A stretch of 64,000 nucleotides of DNA from Phragmites australis (Eukaryota; Streptophyta; Magnoliopsida; Poales; Poaceae), in contig NC_084932.1 of NCBI RefSeq assembly GCF_958298935.1, forward strand, positions 14,363,501-14,427,500, in the 5' to 3' direction. Numbering within the stretch: the first letter of the stretch is position 1; every line of letters begins with the position of its first letter. This document shows, in pieces, positions 22,058 through 34,200 of the stretch. Below the pieces are notes generated by a model, which had not been told where the DNA came from, did not search any database, and saw only the letters and a list, made by a program, of their open reading frames with translations. Position numbers and translations under genes: made by a program.

Positions 22058-23758
22058 TGTAGAAAACATGCCCTTAGGTTGATTGCCTAAATTACATAAG
22101 GGCATGTATGTGATTTTGGTGATTAATGACAACATAGTCAATAAGACTAACATGTTTGTCAAGTATATGCTTTAGTAGGTCTCATGGATGCAACAAAAGA
22201 GAAGTCACCGAAGCCAGAACAAAGAAAGGAATGAATTGGACTTGTTCCATGAATTTTGATGTGATCAAATGGGTTGGATTTCTGTATAATTTTGTAGAGT
22301 TCTTCACAAGCTTTCAATAGAGCCCAAGATCATCAAAATCAGAGTTCGGAGCGAAAAGTTATGCCCAAAATACAAAACGCAGTTGTGCGGAAATTTGCCT
22401 CACCGGATTATCCGGTGCTCACAATGAATTTTGATGTGATCAAATGGGATGGATTTTTGTATAATCTTGTAGATCTATTCACAAGCTTTCAATAGAGCCC
22501 AAGATCATCAAAATCGGAGTTCGGAGCGAAAAGTTATGCCCAAAATACAGTTGTGCTAAAATTTGCCTCACAGGATAATCCGGTGCTCAAAATCAACATA
22601 ACTCCGGTGCTTCAGAGAAATATCCGGTGCTCAAATCAACATAACTCCGGTGCTCAAATCAACATAAGTCCGGTGCCTCACAGGATAATCCGGTGCTCAC
22701 AAAATGAACTCACGGGACTAATTTTTGCAGAGAGCTCCAAAATGAACTTATGGGCATAGGATAATCCGGTGCTTTTGTCCGGTGTTAACTAACTCATCAC
22801 AGGATAATCTGGTGCTCACAATTGAGTTTGAGTGGGTTCCAACGGCTAGTTTCTCTGATGTACTCACAGGATAATCCGGTGCTTGTACTACTATCATCAC
22901 AGGATTATCCGGTGCTCACAATTTTCTGAGCCATTGGGGCAACGGCTAGTTGGCGGGTTTGAGGCTATAAATACTTCTCCACTCAGTCATTTGAAGGTGC
23001 TGGAGTTCAGAGAAGTTCATGTACACTTGAGAAGACATCCAAGCCACCAAAGTGCTTAAGTGATCAAATCCAAGGCGATTAAGCACACCATTAGAGAGTG
23101 ATTAGTGCTTGTAGGCCTAGAGAGAGTGTAGCTAGTTGATAGCTGCATAGAGAGTGGATCAAGGAGTGATCCTAACTTGTACCAAGTGGTACGCCGGCAC
23201 TTTGGAGTCTTGGTGACTCGCCGGTAAGCTTGTTGACCCTCCGACTTGGTGTGGAGAGGCGGCAAGGTATTTGTGCAGGGACGCGGAGACCCTTACCTTT
23301 GTGGCTCAAGCTCCGAAGTGATCACGACGGTGAGGAACCGGAAGAGAGGCTAGTGGTGAGACCTTGCCTTAGTGGTTTGGTGGCTCATCCGGGTAGAGGC
23401 CTTGTCTTTGTGACTTGGTGGCTCAAAGGCCGTGACCGGGTGCCGACCGGGAGCATATCCTTTGTGGAGCTCCAATGTGGACTAGGGGTGGCATTCATGC
23501 CATCGAAACCACGGGATAAAAATCCTTGTGCCGAGTTTGTTCTCTCTACCCTCTTTACACTTCCGTATTTACATTCTTGCAATTTACCTTACTAGATAGG
23601 TTGCAAGTTTCCTTAATCGGTAGAGTAGACACGCTAGATAAACTTAGAGCACATTTAGATAGAAATTGATATAGGTTTATCTTGTGTTATTTTTTGAGCC
23701 GGTTTAGTTCTAAGTATCCTAATTCACCCCCCCTCTTAGGATGTCACCGATCCTTACA
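22058..23758. mobile_element. Solo LTR, 1701 bp, exact 5-bp TSD, with CCGGTGCTC repeats
   Basis: Begins TGTAGAAAACATGCCC and ends CCGATCCTTACA, with AGCAG on both sides (22053-22057 and 23759-23763). The early GATTAATGACAACAT string and the late AATTCACCCCCC string are features I associate with a large grass copia LTR family. No primer-binding site or gene follows, so it is a solo LTR. Internally, about 120 bp at 22250-22371 recurs at 22425-22548, and the word TCCGGTGCTC (often within a GGATAATCCGGTGCTC context) occurs about a dozen times between 22395 and 22920. Confidence 0.85.
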
Positions 23759-24690
23759 AGCAGCAGTAGCATGAGAAGAGGAGGAGCAGGAAGAGAGGAC
23801 CAATGTGAGGAGCAACAACGTGAGTTTAACACTTCGAGAGTGCTCCCTTCAGTTATAGTAAGTACTAAGATTACATATTTAATTAATACTTAGGTTAGTA
23901 GTAGTAATTAGAGTAAGTAGATTGTTTAATCTGCTCAATTATATTTGTTTAATTATATTAAGTTGATAAATTAGAGTACTTAGATTATTTGCTTAGTTTG
24001 ATTATATGAATTTGATTAGTCAGTGTAATTAGATTATTTACTTAGGTTCATAACATGAATTTCATTAATCAGTGTAGATTATTCCCTTTGTATAATTTTA
24101 TGAATGTCATTAACCAATATAATTAGAGTATTTCTGTAATTTAATCAAAATTAGTAGAGTTACATGATTAATCAGATTAATTAGTTTAATTAAACTAATT
24201 TTATTAAATAGCTTAATCACTTAGGTTAAGTAGAGTAATATGATTAATTGGATTATTTAAATAGGGTATTGTGAATTTATTTAATGGTTGTCAAATGATT
24301 ATGGCACGTAACTTTAAATATTAATTGTGATTTTTAATAGATATTTATTATATTAATTATTCCGGGATTCCTGCTATTTAATGTTTATGTAATTGTTATT
24401 TAGTAAATATTTATTATTACTTTTAATGTTTATTAAATATTTAATCACAATAGTTGTATATTAATACTTAGTTAATGTTTATTAAATATTTTAATTCATT
24501 CTAATATTAATTATTTCATTTGAATTCAATATTGATGATTTAATTATCATTGTTAATTACTTAAATATTTAGCATTGTTAAGTACCATACTATTTTATTT
24601 GCATTGTTAATTTACTTATTATTTATCAGGGGACGTAATTAGTTGTGTATCATATATACATCTTTGTAGTTATTTTATTACATGTTTGTT
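23759..24690. other. Very AT-rich leader of the second MULE; no gene
   Basis: Beyond a short GAGGAGCAG-rich purine patch continuous with the sequence left of the solo LTR, this stretch is dominated by TTAATTA/AATTAG words. It has no recognisable exon. It lies between the putative element promoter and the transposase, so it may be 5' leader or intron. Confidence 0.4.
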
Positions 24691-24705
24691 TGTTTAGCAG
24701 ATACG

Positions 24706-26530
24706 GTATGACTATCTATATTTATTATGAAGAACGTCTCGCTATTTCGCACGGGAAACTTGTAATAATTCAGAACTGCCAGCACATAGAAAGTCCGATT
24801 GAGCTACCTATTGACCCAGATGGCCCAAAATCACATTTTATGAGCCTTTTGCGTGCGAACCAACAGTCTCAAACTATTGTCATGAAGGGTGTGCCGCCAC
24901 AGCTTATTCCAAATAGCCTGTCATTGTCCATACATTGTTCGAGATGAGAAGAAACAACACATGGGATTTAAACTCACACAAGGCATTGGAGAAGAACTTT
25001 GAAATGGGGGCATACGTAAATATAGTGACACGACTGGTGCAAGGTGATACAGTGACTAGTTGGAAAGATCAGCCAGCATGTGATGCATGAAGAGGAGAGA
25101 GAGCATGTTGAGGAGGGAAATTTCGGTATAGAGGGAGCTTGAGTGTACACTTGTGCGGTAGAGGCAGGATGCATGGATGATGAAGCCAGTGGTAGCAGGG
25201 ATGAAGAAGCTACTGATAACGATGACCCAGTGCCAGCGATCCAGTACTTTTGTGATGTTGAGCTGCTAGATTATGCCACCGTTGAGTATAATACCTTATC
25301 TAACTAGGGATACCAGAATAGTGACATTCATGTTGGACAACGGTTTTGTAATAGGGAGGAAATTATCCTCTTTATTAGCAACTGTGTTGTAATCGCAAGA
25401 AAGGATCACAAGTGAGCCTAGTCTAACCCTACAGAGTATGAGATCAGGTGTATCAAGCACCCAAATTGTCCTTACTTCGTACGAGCACATAAGCCAAAAT
25501 ATGAGAACTATTTTGTGATTAGTAGACACACCCTACATACATGCAGCGAAGAGGCTGTTAGGTATGGGAGCCACGCCATTGATGTGAGGTTCATAGCCCA
25601 ACTCCTCATCATCCTCATTGGCACGGACATATGTTTGTCGCCAAAATCGATTATGAAGGAGGTGTAGACTAAGACAGGCATGCTGATCAATTACCACACC
25701 GTGTGGTGAGCGAAGCAAAAGTTGTTGAAGATGCTGTTGGAATCTTCGAAGGTCTTACAACTATGCTCCGAGGCTACTGCAGAAGATTGCCATGACGAAT
25801 CTAGGGACTCGGTGGGCCATGGAGGATGAGCAGATCAAGCTAGAGGATGGGTCATACAACACTACTGATTGATACCTCATTAGGTTTTTCTAGTCCTCTG
25901 GATAATGCACCAAAGCATTCAGACATTGCAGGCCAGTTGTATACGTGGATGCCATATTTCTGAGTGGCAAGTATCGTGGTACTCTTATGACAACGATGGC
26001 GGCGGATGGAAATAATAATATCTTCCTCTCTCCTTTGCAATGGTTGAGAGTGAGAATAATGATAGCTGGTTGTGGTTCCTCACCTTGGCGAGGACACGTG
26101 TCATGGGCTATAGGGAATGAATTTACATCATCTCAGACCACAACAAGAACCTTCTACATGTGTTGGATGTACTGCATGATAGCACAAACTACTCCATTGC
26201 GTGACCTTTTGCATTACATTGCCCCCAATATCTCGATGTACCTGAGGGTTCACAGTGGTACCAGCAGGGTGAGCCTTCAGTACACCGAACTCCATCGGAG
26301 CACATACTAGAGACGTCCATACTTCCGCATGAGGATCCTTCATCATGGTACATGCAGGGCCGAGTTAGCGGATCTGAATACATGTTCAGTCGGGGTCCCA
26401 CAGGGCAGGATGATGATGATGATGAGCAAGAGCACATGTGGCAGGGGCCAGCACAGACCACTGGGATGAGGGTCACACACCTGCCAAACATTTACACACC
26501 TAGGGATTGCGTGCGACATCGTCGTCATTA
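24706..26530 (+). pseudogene. Mutator-like transposase, decayed
   Basis: Read across several frames on the + strand. An N-terminal segment begins MTIYIYYEERLAISHGK (24706 onwards). An acidic linker (25190-25260) follows. The MuDR DNA-binding region is at about 25350-25560 (FCNREEIILFISNCVV, then EYEIRCIKHPNCPYFVRAH). The catalytic DDE core starts at VVYVDAIFLSGKYRGTL (about 25934-25984), with the first Asp and MAADGNNNIF following. A later part matches ENNDSW-type core sequence, and the tail runs to about 26530. Many stops and frameshifts make it inactive. Domain order matches MURA-type transposases. Confidence 0.78.
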
Positions 26531-26901
26531 AGTAACCAGTGCAGTTGTTCAGTGCACTGTACTTGTTCATGACACTTGTATTAATCATTTTATTATCGTA
26601 GTCATTTCTATTATGTCTTATTCACTGTATTGTTAATGTAATTACTTTTAATTTATTTAATATTTATCAAATAATTATGGCATATAACTTTAGTTATTAG
26701 TTATTTATTAAGTATTGTTACATATTAATTATGATATTTAATATTTTTTAATGTTTCTTAAATAATCAAGGATTTGTGCTTTGGTGCAGAGCCAGAATGT
26801 TATAGTCAAGGATCCATAAATCTATGGAGGGATCTTCTAGTACAGGCTTTTCATGGATATCTACAATGATTGATATAACACTTAATGTCACCTTATAGGT
26901 T

Positions 26902-27126
26902 ATGCCTGAAGGGAAGGATGATCCCTTTAAGGAGAACAACCTAATCCAAGCTGTGTCCAAATTGCATACTAGACCCTTCTGTTCTGCATTAACCGCTCTG
27001 CTCCAACATGTAACCACCGACGATCTTAAAGCCCTCTTGCATGAACGGCGTCAAAGGTATCTCAGGGTGTGCGAACTAGTCGACCATCCTTCTGTGCTAG
27101 GTTTCTCTAGGAGGCAAAGAAAGTGA
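26902..27126 (+). pseudogene. Unidentified short frame downstream of the MULE transposase
   Basis: A 74-codon frame (starting MPEGKDDPFKENNL) is preceded by a pyrimidine-rich stretch with AG (about 26894-26899). It is followed after about 105 bp by a further plausible exon (FLKDAELINKDIPNILGMH, from about 27235) and an acidic, Pro-rich frame at 27418-27699. Together they could be a multi-exon accessory gene of the element. I recognise no domain and cannot prove the splicing. The final segment is rich in Asp/Glu runs (DDEDDDF repeated), suggesting an acidic tail. Confidence 0.3.
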
Positions 27127-27417
27127 TGTTATCCGACTAGTATGCATCCCATATTCAGATTCTTCATTTTCTATTTGGTCACCCTATTTACCTTTATTCC
27201 ATTGATTTGAATGCTCCTATTTTGTGTTAGGTGTTCCTGAAAGACGCAGAGTTGATCAACAAAGACATCCCAAACATCTTGGGGATGCATATGCTATTCG
27301 GTGGGGGTGCGATGCCTAGTTCGCGTAAGACGATGAAGATCAACGTACCTAAGGGGTACAGAGGCACCCTCTACTGTTCAACTAGAAAAGGACGAGGATG
27401 ATGAGGATGATGACTTC

Positions 27418-27699
27418 ATGCCACCAATGCCTCGATGTTCTAGCAGCAACACAGGAGAAGGTTCAAGAAACAATGCAAGAGGACGTTCATGCACCACATC
27501 GAGATGGCGTACAACCAACAAGGAAAAAGGACGTGCTCCTACCGTGATAGCTCAAGATGACGACGAAGATGATGATTTCATGCCACAACGACCCTTCCCT
27601 CTGAGGCCTCCATCTCCGGAGGACACCGATGACCCTGAAGATGATGGTGAATTTGCTTGTACCCATCCTTACAACTTCCCATTATCACCTCAGAGATGA
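27418..27699 (+). pseudogene. Acidic, Pro-rich frame of the MULE accessory region
   Basis: A 93-codon frame with two DDDFM.P.RPF-like repeats, the first straddling its start (27400-27430) and the second near 27560-27600. It has basic Arg/Ser patches between them and ends in a TGA. It is probably the C-terminal part of the preceding unidentified gene. No function is assigned. Confidence 0.3.
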
Positions 27700-28013
27700 C
27701 AACCATCTTACCCTGACAGCATTGACTAGCACAACTCGCATTCTCCGCTAATTTGCATTGCCACTATTCGTGCACTATGCATATGATGGTATAGTTTGTG
27801 GCTTAAGAAATCTCTTGCGATATGATTCTCCTTTGACATCAACTTTGGGCAAAGGCACGATCACAACATGATGTTGATCATGAGATGGGAAGTAGATAAT
27901 TTTCGGTATATGGTGTGCCAAATACGACACTGCTCGTATTTGGTGATGCGTTGTTGCTTCTTTAGCTATATCCTGTTTTGGTTGTGCACCAGGATCTTGA
28001 ATTGTGTTTCTTG

Positions 28014-29430
28014 GTATTTTGCAGTGACCATCGAGGTGGATGTGTCTTTGACTCCTCCCCCAGAGGCTTCAGAGCCTCGGCAGGGGTCGGGGACTCCTCT
28101 GGATGTGCCCTTGAAGGTCGCCTCTGGGTACGTGGCCTTGTTTCTGTGGAGCCCCAAGCTGGCAGGTGACTTGGCCCTGGCGGTCGGTGCTGGGGGCACT
28201 ATGCCCTCTGCTGGGGCTCCCTTCGTGGTGGCTGAGGGGGGCCCTGGTCTCAGGTTTTTGACTTTGGATGACTTTGCACTACGCTCGGAGGCATCAAAGG
28301 CCTTCGTTGTGTCCTACTCCCTTCTCCGAAGTGGAGGGGTCGAGCGATCGTTGGCCCAGCATCCTTTGGGGGAAGTGGAGACGTGTCTGGTAGCGGCGGC
28401 CCTACAGGTCAGTAGTTTGAGTTGTGATTTGCCGAGTCCGGTGTTAGGTTCTGAGTAGCTCATCCAGTCCTTTTTTCTTTTTCTGTTGTGCCTCATTGAA
28501 AGTAATTTTGATGAGGGCGCTGGGAGATGAGGGGCTCCAGGCCTTGGTCGCGGCTTGTGATGAGGTTGAAGGCCTTCGTTAGGCTTTGGAGGAGGCCCGG
28601 AAGTGGGTGGAGTCTTTGGAGGGTTGACTTCAGAGGGAGATGGTGCTCCGTGAGTGTGAGGAGGGTCTCCAGCAAGAGGAGGCTTTGAAGCGGAAGCGCA
28701 GAGAGGCTGAGGCATGGAAGGCTGTTGAAGATCTCTGGGAGGCGAGGGAGTTCGCCGATGTGGCCAACATAGCCCATGTGTCGGCCAAAGGTGATGTTGA
28801 GATCCTTCGGGCTGTGGTGGGTGAGATGCGGAGAGAGCTGAAGGAGGCTCAGGCATCAGAGGTGGCACTGCGCCGGAGTGCCAACAATTAGCTGCTCTTG
28901 CATTGGACGTTGCTTGGATCACCTCCGATGGTATGAGTGGCCTTGGGGCCAGGTGCCCGTTACTACCCTCTGACTCAGAGGCGTCTGTTATGCCGCTCTT
29001 CTGGCTTCGGTCCGCTGCGAAGGTCATGGTTAGGGCCGTGAAGACCTACGCGAGGTCCAACACACACGTGGCTGCGGCACTCCAGCTGACCCTGTTGCAG
29101 CAAGCGGGGGTTGGTCCCTTCGAGGTACTGGAGCAGCAGGTAATGGACTCTATGGTTGAGGGTTTTTGACCAGAGGCACCTCCGGTTGAGATTCGCATGA
29201 CTCTGGAGAACTTCCGCCATAACTTATGGGCGAGGCATGGCCGGAGCATGATGCTGCGCTATATGGCGGGTCAGATGACTCCAGCCTCCTTGTGGGGTCT
29301 TCACCCAAGTTTTTCGTCGGGAGGTTTGGTCCTTCATCCGGAGCCTGCAGGTGCATCGTGGCCCTCCGAAGGCCCTTCATTTCGCGTCGTTGCTCCGCGA
29401 GAGCAGTCTTCGCATGTGGATGCATCGAAG
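28014..29430 (+). pseudogene. Extra open reading frame antisense to gypsy pol (Tat-type), with coiled coil
   Basis: On the + strand, a splice-acceptor-like pyrimidine tract and TTTTGCAG at about 28014-28022 precedes a frame rich in Leu/Val/Ala (28023-28458). A coiled-coil segment follows (28640-28891, LQQEEALKRKRREAEAWKAV), and then further frames to about 29430. Stops at 28889-28891 and 29167-29169 and frame changes indicate decay. Codon quality and GC content are gene-like, unlike the AT-rich surroundings. Tat/Ogre-lineage elements are known to carry extra frames, some antisense, between pol and the 3' LTR, and this position and strand fit. The protein's role is unknown. The 237-codon minus-strand frame over the same bases is treated as a shadow. 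Confidence 0.55.
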
Positions 29431-29762
29431 GTGTAGCTCTGTCGTAGGCTGCCTATTTCTTGCTTTCTTTTCTTTCCGAAGAGGGTCAAAGTATTATTAT
29501 GTTGACTACCCCCTTCTGCTTCATGTACTTGGTCTTTTCCTTATCTAATAGAACCATGTCTGTCTTCTTATGGTTCTCCTCTGTTGTTCTGGAATATTTG
29601 TTCCTTTGAGGCTAACTGGAGTCCGATCTGTGTATATAGGTGCAGTGGTCCGAAGCTGGAGGGGGCCTTGCTCGTATCTGGGATTGTGCCTTCGGGGAGG
29701 GATCGAGTGCGTCCGGAGCGTCTGGGGCTACTCCGTCCATCTAGCGGCGGAGTTGTTTTATT

Positions 29763-30308
29763 TGAAGGGTTGCGGGTAGGCTACGCTAGCACAAAATAAA
29801 TTTTCTCTACCGCATTCAACCAGGAAGCCATGCGAGTAGGGGATCATGAATCGTTACCACTTGACGAGCAGTGCAGCGGAAGAAGAGTTGGAGCAGACCA
29901 ATCCAACGTCGTGCGCGTCAAGTAGTCGATCGTCAACCTCGTCCCGAGCACCTTCCGAGTACTCGCGGCTACGTCCCGAGTACTCCCGAGCAGATCAGCA
30001 CCGCAATAGTAGCAGCGCCTCCACGGTATCCACACGTACAAGGATGAAATCGCCGTGCGCCGGTGTGCTAGCACCGCGCGCCCGGCTAGGGTTTCGAAGG
30101 GAGTTCGGGAATAGGAGGCGGCTAGGGTTTCTGAAGAACACCATGCGCCTTGGCCCCTGCCTATTCTTATATAGAGCACGCTAATGGGCCTTTAATCAAC
30201 ATTAAACCCCATTATGACTCTAAACCCTAATGGTCCTTTAATCAACATTAAAGCCCATTAGCAGATCCAATCCGCAAACTCGATCGCCTCTAGGGCATAT
30301 TACCAACA
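29763..30308 (-). repeat. 3' LTR of the intact copia element
   Basis: In element orientation it starts TGTTGGTAATATGCCC and ends CACCCTTCA-like (TG...CA). It carries a TATA-like TATATAAG at about 30168-30175 on the minus strand. Confidence 0.95.
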
Positions 30309-30321
30309 ATCTCCCACTTGC
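30309..30321 (-). other. Polypurine tract of the intact copia element
   Basis: On the minus strand the sequence GCAAGTGGGAGAT abuts the 3' LTR. It is the expected plus-strand DNA primer. Confidence 0.85.
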
Positions 30322-31222
30322 ACTAGAGTCAGCACAAGTTTTATATTCCATCCCCTTAAGTGTGTGACCCGTTAGGTTCATGTGTAAACGGCCGCTATCC
30401 GGAAACCCTTTTCCGAATTGCAAGTCAATAGCGGTACCTAGCAGGACATATTGACTCCCGAATGCACACAAAGATCATATCGGCTGAACCTTGATATACT
30501 CAAGCACCAATCCCTTTACCACACGATACCAGTCAAGCTCAAGGTGAGATTCGTGCCACCCTTGTGATAGCTCGACCATTCACTCGATCAAGTAGTGGAT
30601 TCACCATGATTAACTCTTTAATCACATTGGCATGGCCATGCACTTTCCAATCCAACTACCTCGAGGGGCCCAGATATATCTCTCCCGTTATTTAGGAGGG
30701 GTAAATTCCATCTTGATCACTCACATCCCACGACATGTTTCATAACATACCCGAAAGCAACCTTTATAACTACCCAGTTACGGAATAGCGTTTGGAAGCC
30801 CCTAAGTGTGTTACTACACATTCTGGAATCAATGATGATCTCAGGTCAAAGGATTCTGTAGGTACACCATTTGAGATAACAACTGATGGCACATTAAAAA
30901 TAACAATCCCAGCAGTATCTCAGGGTGGGTCTATCCAACATCATGTTCTCTAACATGTGTCCACATTACTGATTTGATATCTCCATATCTATGATCCGTG
31001 AAACATGATCATCATTCAGTCAAATGTGCTAATCTATAAATCATTATTGTCCCACACAATGATATGAGATTAGGGACTATTTAGAATAACATCATAAAAA
31101 CAAAGAGTTTCACAAACAAGTCACATACTTGCTGATCAATGTAAATGATAATTATTCATGGAACCAGATAACAATTATCCAAAAGTACATTAGCATAGAC
31201 AGAACACATTCTCTCACATGCA

Positions 31223-34200
31223 CTAGAGTCTATCCCGCAAGTATCTAATACCCATAGAGCTCAAGTGTGCCTCATGCTTGGGCTGTGGGAGAGGCTTCGT
31301 CAACGGATCAGCAATATTCGAATCCGTGTGCACCTTGCATATCTTTACATCACCTCTATCAATAATCTCTCGAATGAGGTGATAGCGCCGAAGTATGTGC
31401 TTGGACTTCTGGTGCGACCTAGGCTCCTTGGCTTGTGCAATGGCACCACTATTGTCACAATAGAGGTCCATTGGACTGGACGCATTAGGGACCACACCCA
31501 ACTCAGAAACAAATTTTCTGATCCAAACAACCTCTTTTGCAGCTTCCGAAGCTGCGATATACTCGGCCTCCGTTGTGGAATCAGCAACCGTTTCTTGCTT
31601 GGAACTCTTCCAACTCACCGCACCTCCATTGAGGCAGAACACAAAACCAGACTGCGATCTCGAGTCGTCCTTGTCGGTTTGGAAGCTAGCATCGGTGTAA
31701 CCATTTACAACGAGCTCCTCCTCACCTCCATAGACTAGGAACATATCCTTAGTTCTTCTCATGTACCTGAGGATACTCTTTACTATAGCCCAGTGACATT
31801 CACCTGGGTTCGATTGATATCTGCTCGTAACACTTAGAGCATAGGAGACATCTGGGCGTGTACAAAACATAGCATACATGATGGACCCGATAGCAGAAGC
31901 ATACGGGATCGCACTCATCCTCTCGAGCTCATCAGATGTCTTAGGACATTGATTCTTGCTGAGAGTGATGCCATGTGACATTGGCAAGAAACCTTTCTTG
32001 GAATCTTGCATATTGAACCGATTCAATACCTTGTCAATGTACGTGCTCTGGCTTAATCCGATTAGTCTTTTCGACCTATCTCTATAGATCTTTATGCCCA
32101 ATATGTATGCTGCCTCTCCTAAATCTTTCATTGAAAAACTCTTTTGCAATGAAGATTTGACAGCATCGAGCATTGGAATATTATTTCCGATCAATAATAT
32201 GTCATCCACATATAAGACCAGAAACACAAGTGCGCTCCCACTAGTCCTTTTGTAAACACAAGGCTCTTCTTCATTCTTGATGAAACCAAACCCTTTGATC
32301 ACTTCATCAAAACGAAGATTCCAACTCCGAGAAGCTTGCTTTAGTCCATAGATGGACTTTTGCAGCTTGCAAATCTTCCCAACATTTTTCGGATTGACAA
32401 AACCTTCAGGCTGTGTCATGTACACATCCTCACTTAGGTTTCCATTAAGGAAAGCAGTTTTGACATCCATTTGCCATATCTCATAGTCGAAATATGCAGC
32501 AATTGCTAGGAGAATCCGAATAGACTTTAGCATTGCGACGGGCGAAAACGTTTCATCATAATCAACACCTTGAATTTGCCTGAAACCTTTCGCCACCAAT
32601 CGTGCCTTATAGATGTGAACATTTCCATCAACGTCTATCTTTTTCTTAAAAACCCATTTACACTCGATAGTTTTCACACCATCAGGTGGATCGACCAAGT
32701 TCCAAACTTGGTTTTCTCTCATGGATTCTAACTCGGATCTCATGGCTCCAAGCCATTTTTCGGAGTCTGGTCCCACCATTGCTTCCGAGTAAGTCTTAGG
32801 TTCATCATTGTCCAACAATAATATGTCACGCTGCCCCGTGGTTAGGAACATAAACCGCTCGGGTGCACGACTGAACCTTTCCGACCGACGTGGGGCTGGT
32901 GTCTCGACAACAGGTTCTGCAACATCTTGCATACCGAGTTGTGGTTCAATAAGAGCTGAAACACTTTCAAGTGGTTCCCGAATTTCTTCGAGTTGCACCG
33001 TGCTCCCACTAACTCTCTTCGCGAGAAACTCTTTCTCAAGAAAGACACCATTCCGGGCGACAAACACTTTGCCTTCTTCCCGGTTATAGAAATAATATCC
33101 TTTGGTTTCCCTAGGATACCCCACAAAGAAGCATTTATCAGATTTGGGAGTGAGCTTATCAGACGACAAACGTTTTACATAAGCCTCACAACCCCATATC
33201 TTAAGGAAAGACAATCCGGGACGCTTCCCGGTCCATATCTCATATGGTGTCCTCTCTACAGCCTTAGATGGAACCCTGTTTAACGTGAAAGCAGCAGTTT
33301 CTAGAGCGTATCCCCAGAAGGACAATGGAAGATCAGATTGGCTCATCATCGACCGGACCATGTCTAACAAAGTTCGGTTCCTCCGCTCGGACACCCCATT
33401 CCATTGTGGTGTACCCGGTGGAGTCAATTGTGGAACGATTCCACATTGCCTTAGATGATCACCAAATTCATGGCTCAAATATTCACCTCCACGATCTGAT
33501 CGCAGAAATTTAATTGTCTTGCCTATATGATTTTGTACTTCATTCTGGAACTCCTTGAACTTTTCAAAGGATTCAGACTTGTGCCTCATTAGGTAGATGT
33601 AACCATATCTACTAAAGTCATCGGTGAAAGTAATGAAATACTGAAAACCACCTCTAGCTGTAGAACTCATCGGTCCACATACATCTGTATGTACTAGGGC
33701 CAATAATTCATTTGTCCTCTCACTTCGACCAGTGAAAGGCGTCTTAGTCATCTTGCCAAGTAAACAAGACTCGCATGTATCAAATGATTCGAAATCAAAT
33801 GAATGTAGAAGACCATCTTTATGGAGCTTCTGCATACGCTTCTCATTTATATGACCTAATCGACAATGCCAAACAAAAATGGGATTCAAATCATTAAGCC
33901 GAGGCTTCTTTGTATCAATGTTATAGATAGTTATATCCTCAAGATCCAATATATATAATCCATTTACTAATGGACAATTACCATAGAGCATACCATTAAA
34001 AAATATCGAACAACACTTGTTCTTTATTATGAATTCATAACCATCTTCTTCCAAACATGAAGAAGAGATAATGTTTTTGCCCAAGGCAGGAATATAATAA
34101 CAATTATTTAATTCCAAAACTAATCCTGAGGGTAGCGATAAGGAGTAAACGCCAACGGCCAACGCAGCAACTTTTGCACCATTACCGACGCGAGCATCCA

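Larger units (their letters stand above)
21650..27950 (+). mobile_element. Second Mutator-like element, decayed; borders approximate
   Basis: The + strand transposase pseudogene at 25040-26530 defines the element. Near 21690-21840 are inverted and direct copies of a GTATTCGGCATATGAGGTGCC-like motif. At 27899-27946 a related motif (TTTCGGTATATGGTGTGCCA) lies in the opposite sense, so these may be the terminal inverted repeats, but alignment by eye is imperfect. A TATA-like CTATAAATTGAG at about 21978 would serve the left-end promoter. The element is interrupted by the solo LTR at 22058-23758. No 9-bp target duplication could be established, and the right end meets the Tat gypsy element directly. 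Confidence 0.5.

Noticed and set aside
28314..29027. 237-codon minus-strand frame, Pro-rich
   Set aside because: It lies over the plus-strand coiled-coil coding sequence. Its Pro/Ser/His-rich composition is what the reverse of GC-rich coding DNA gives, and it has no motif.
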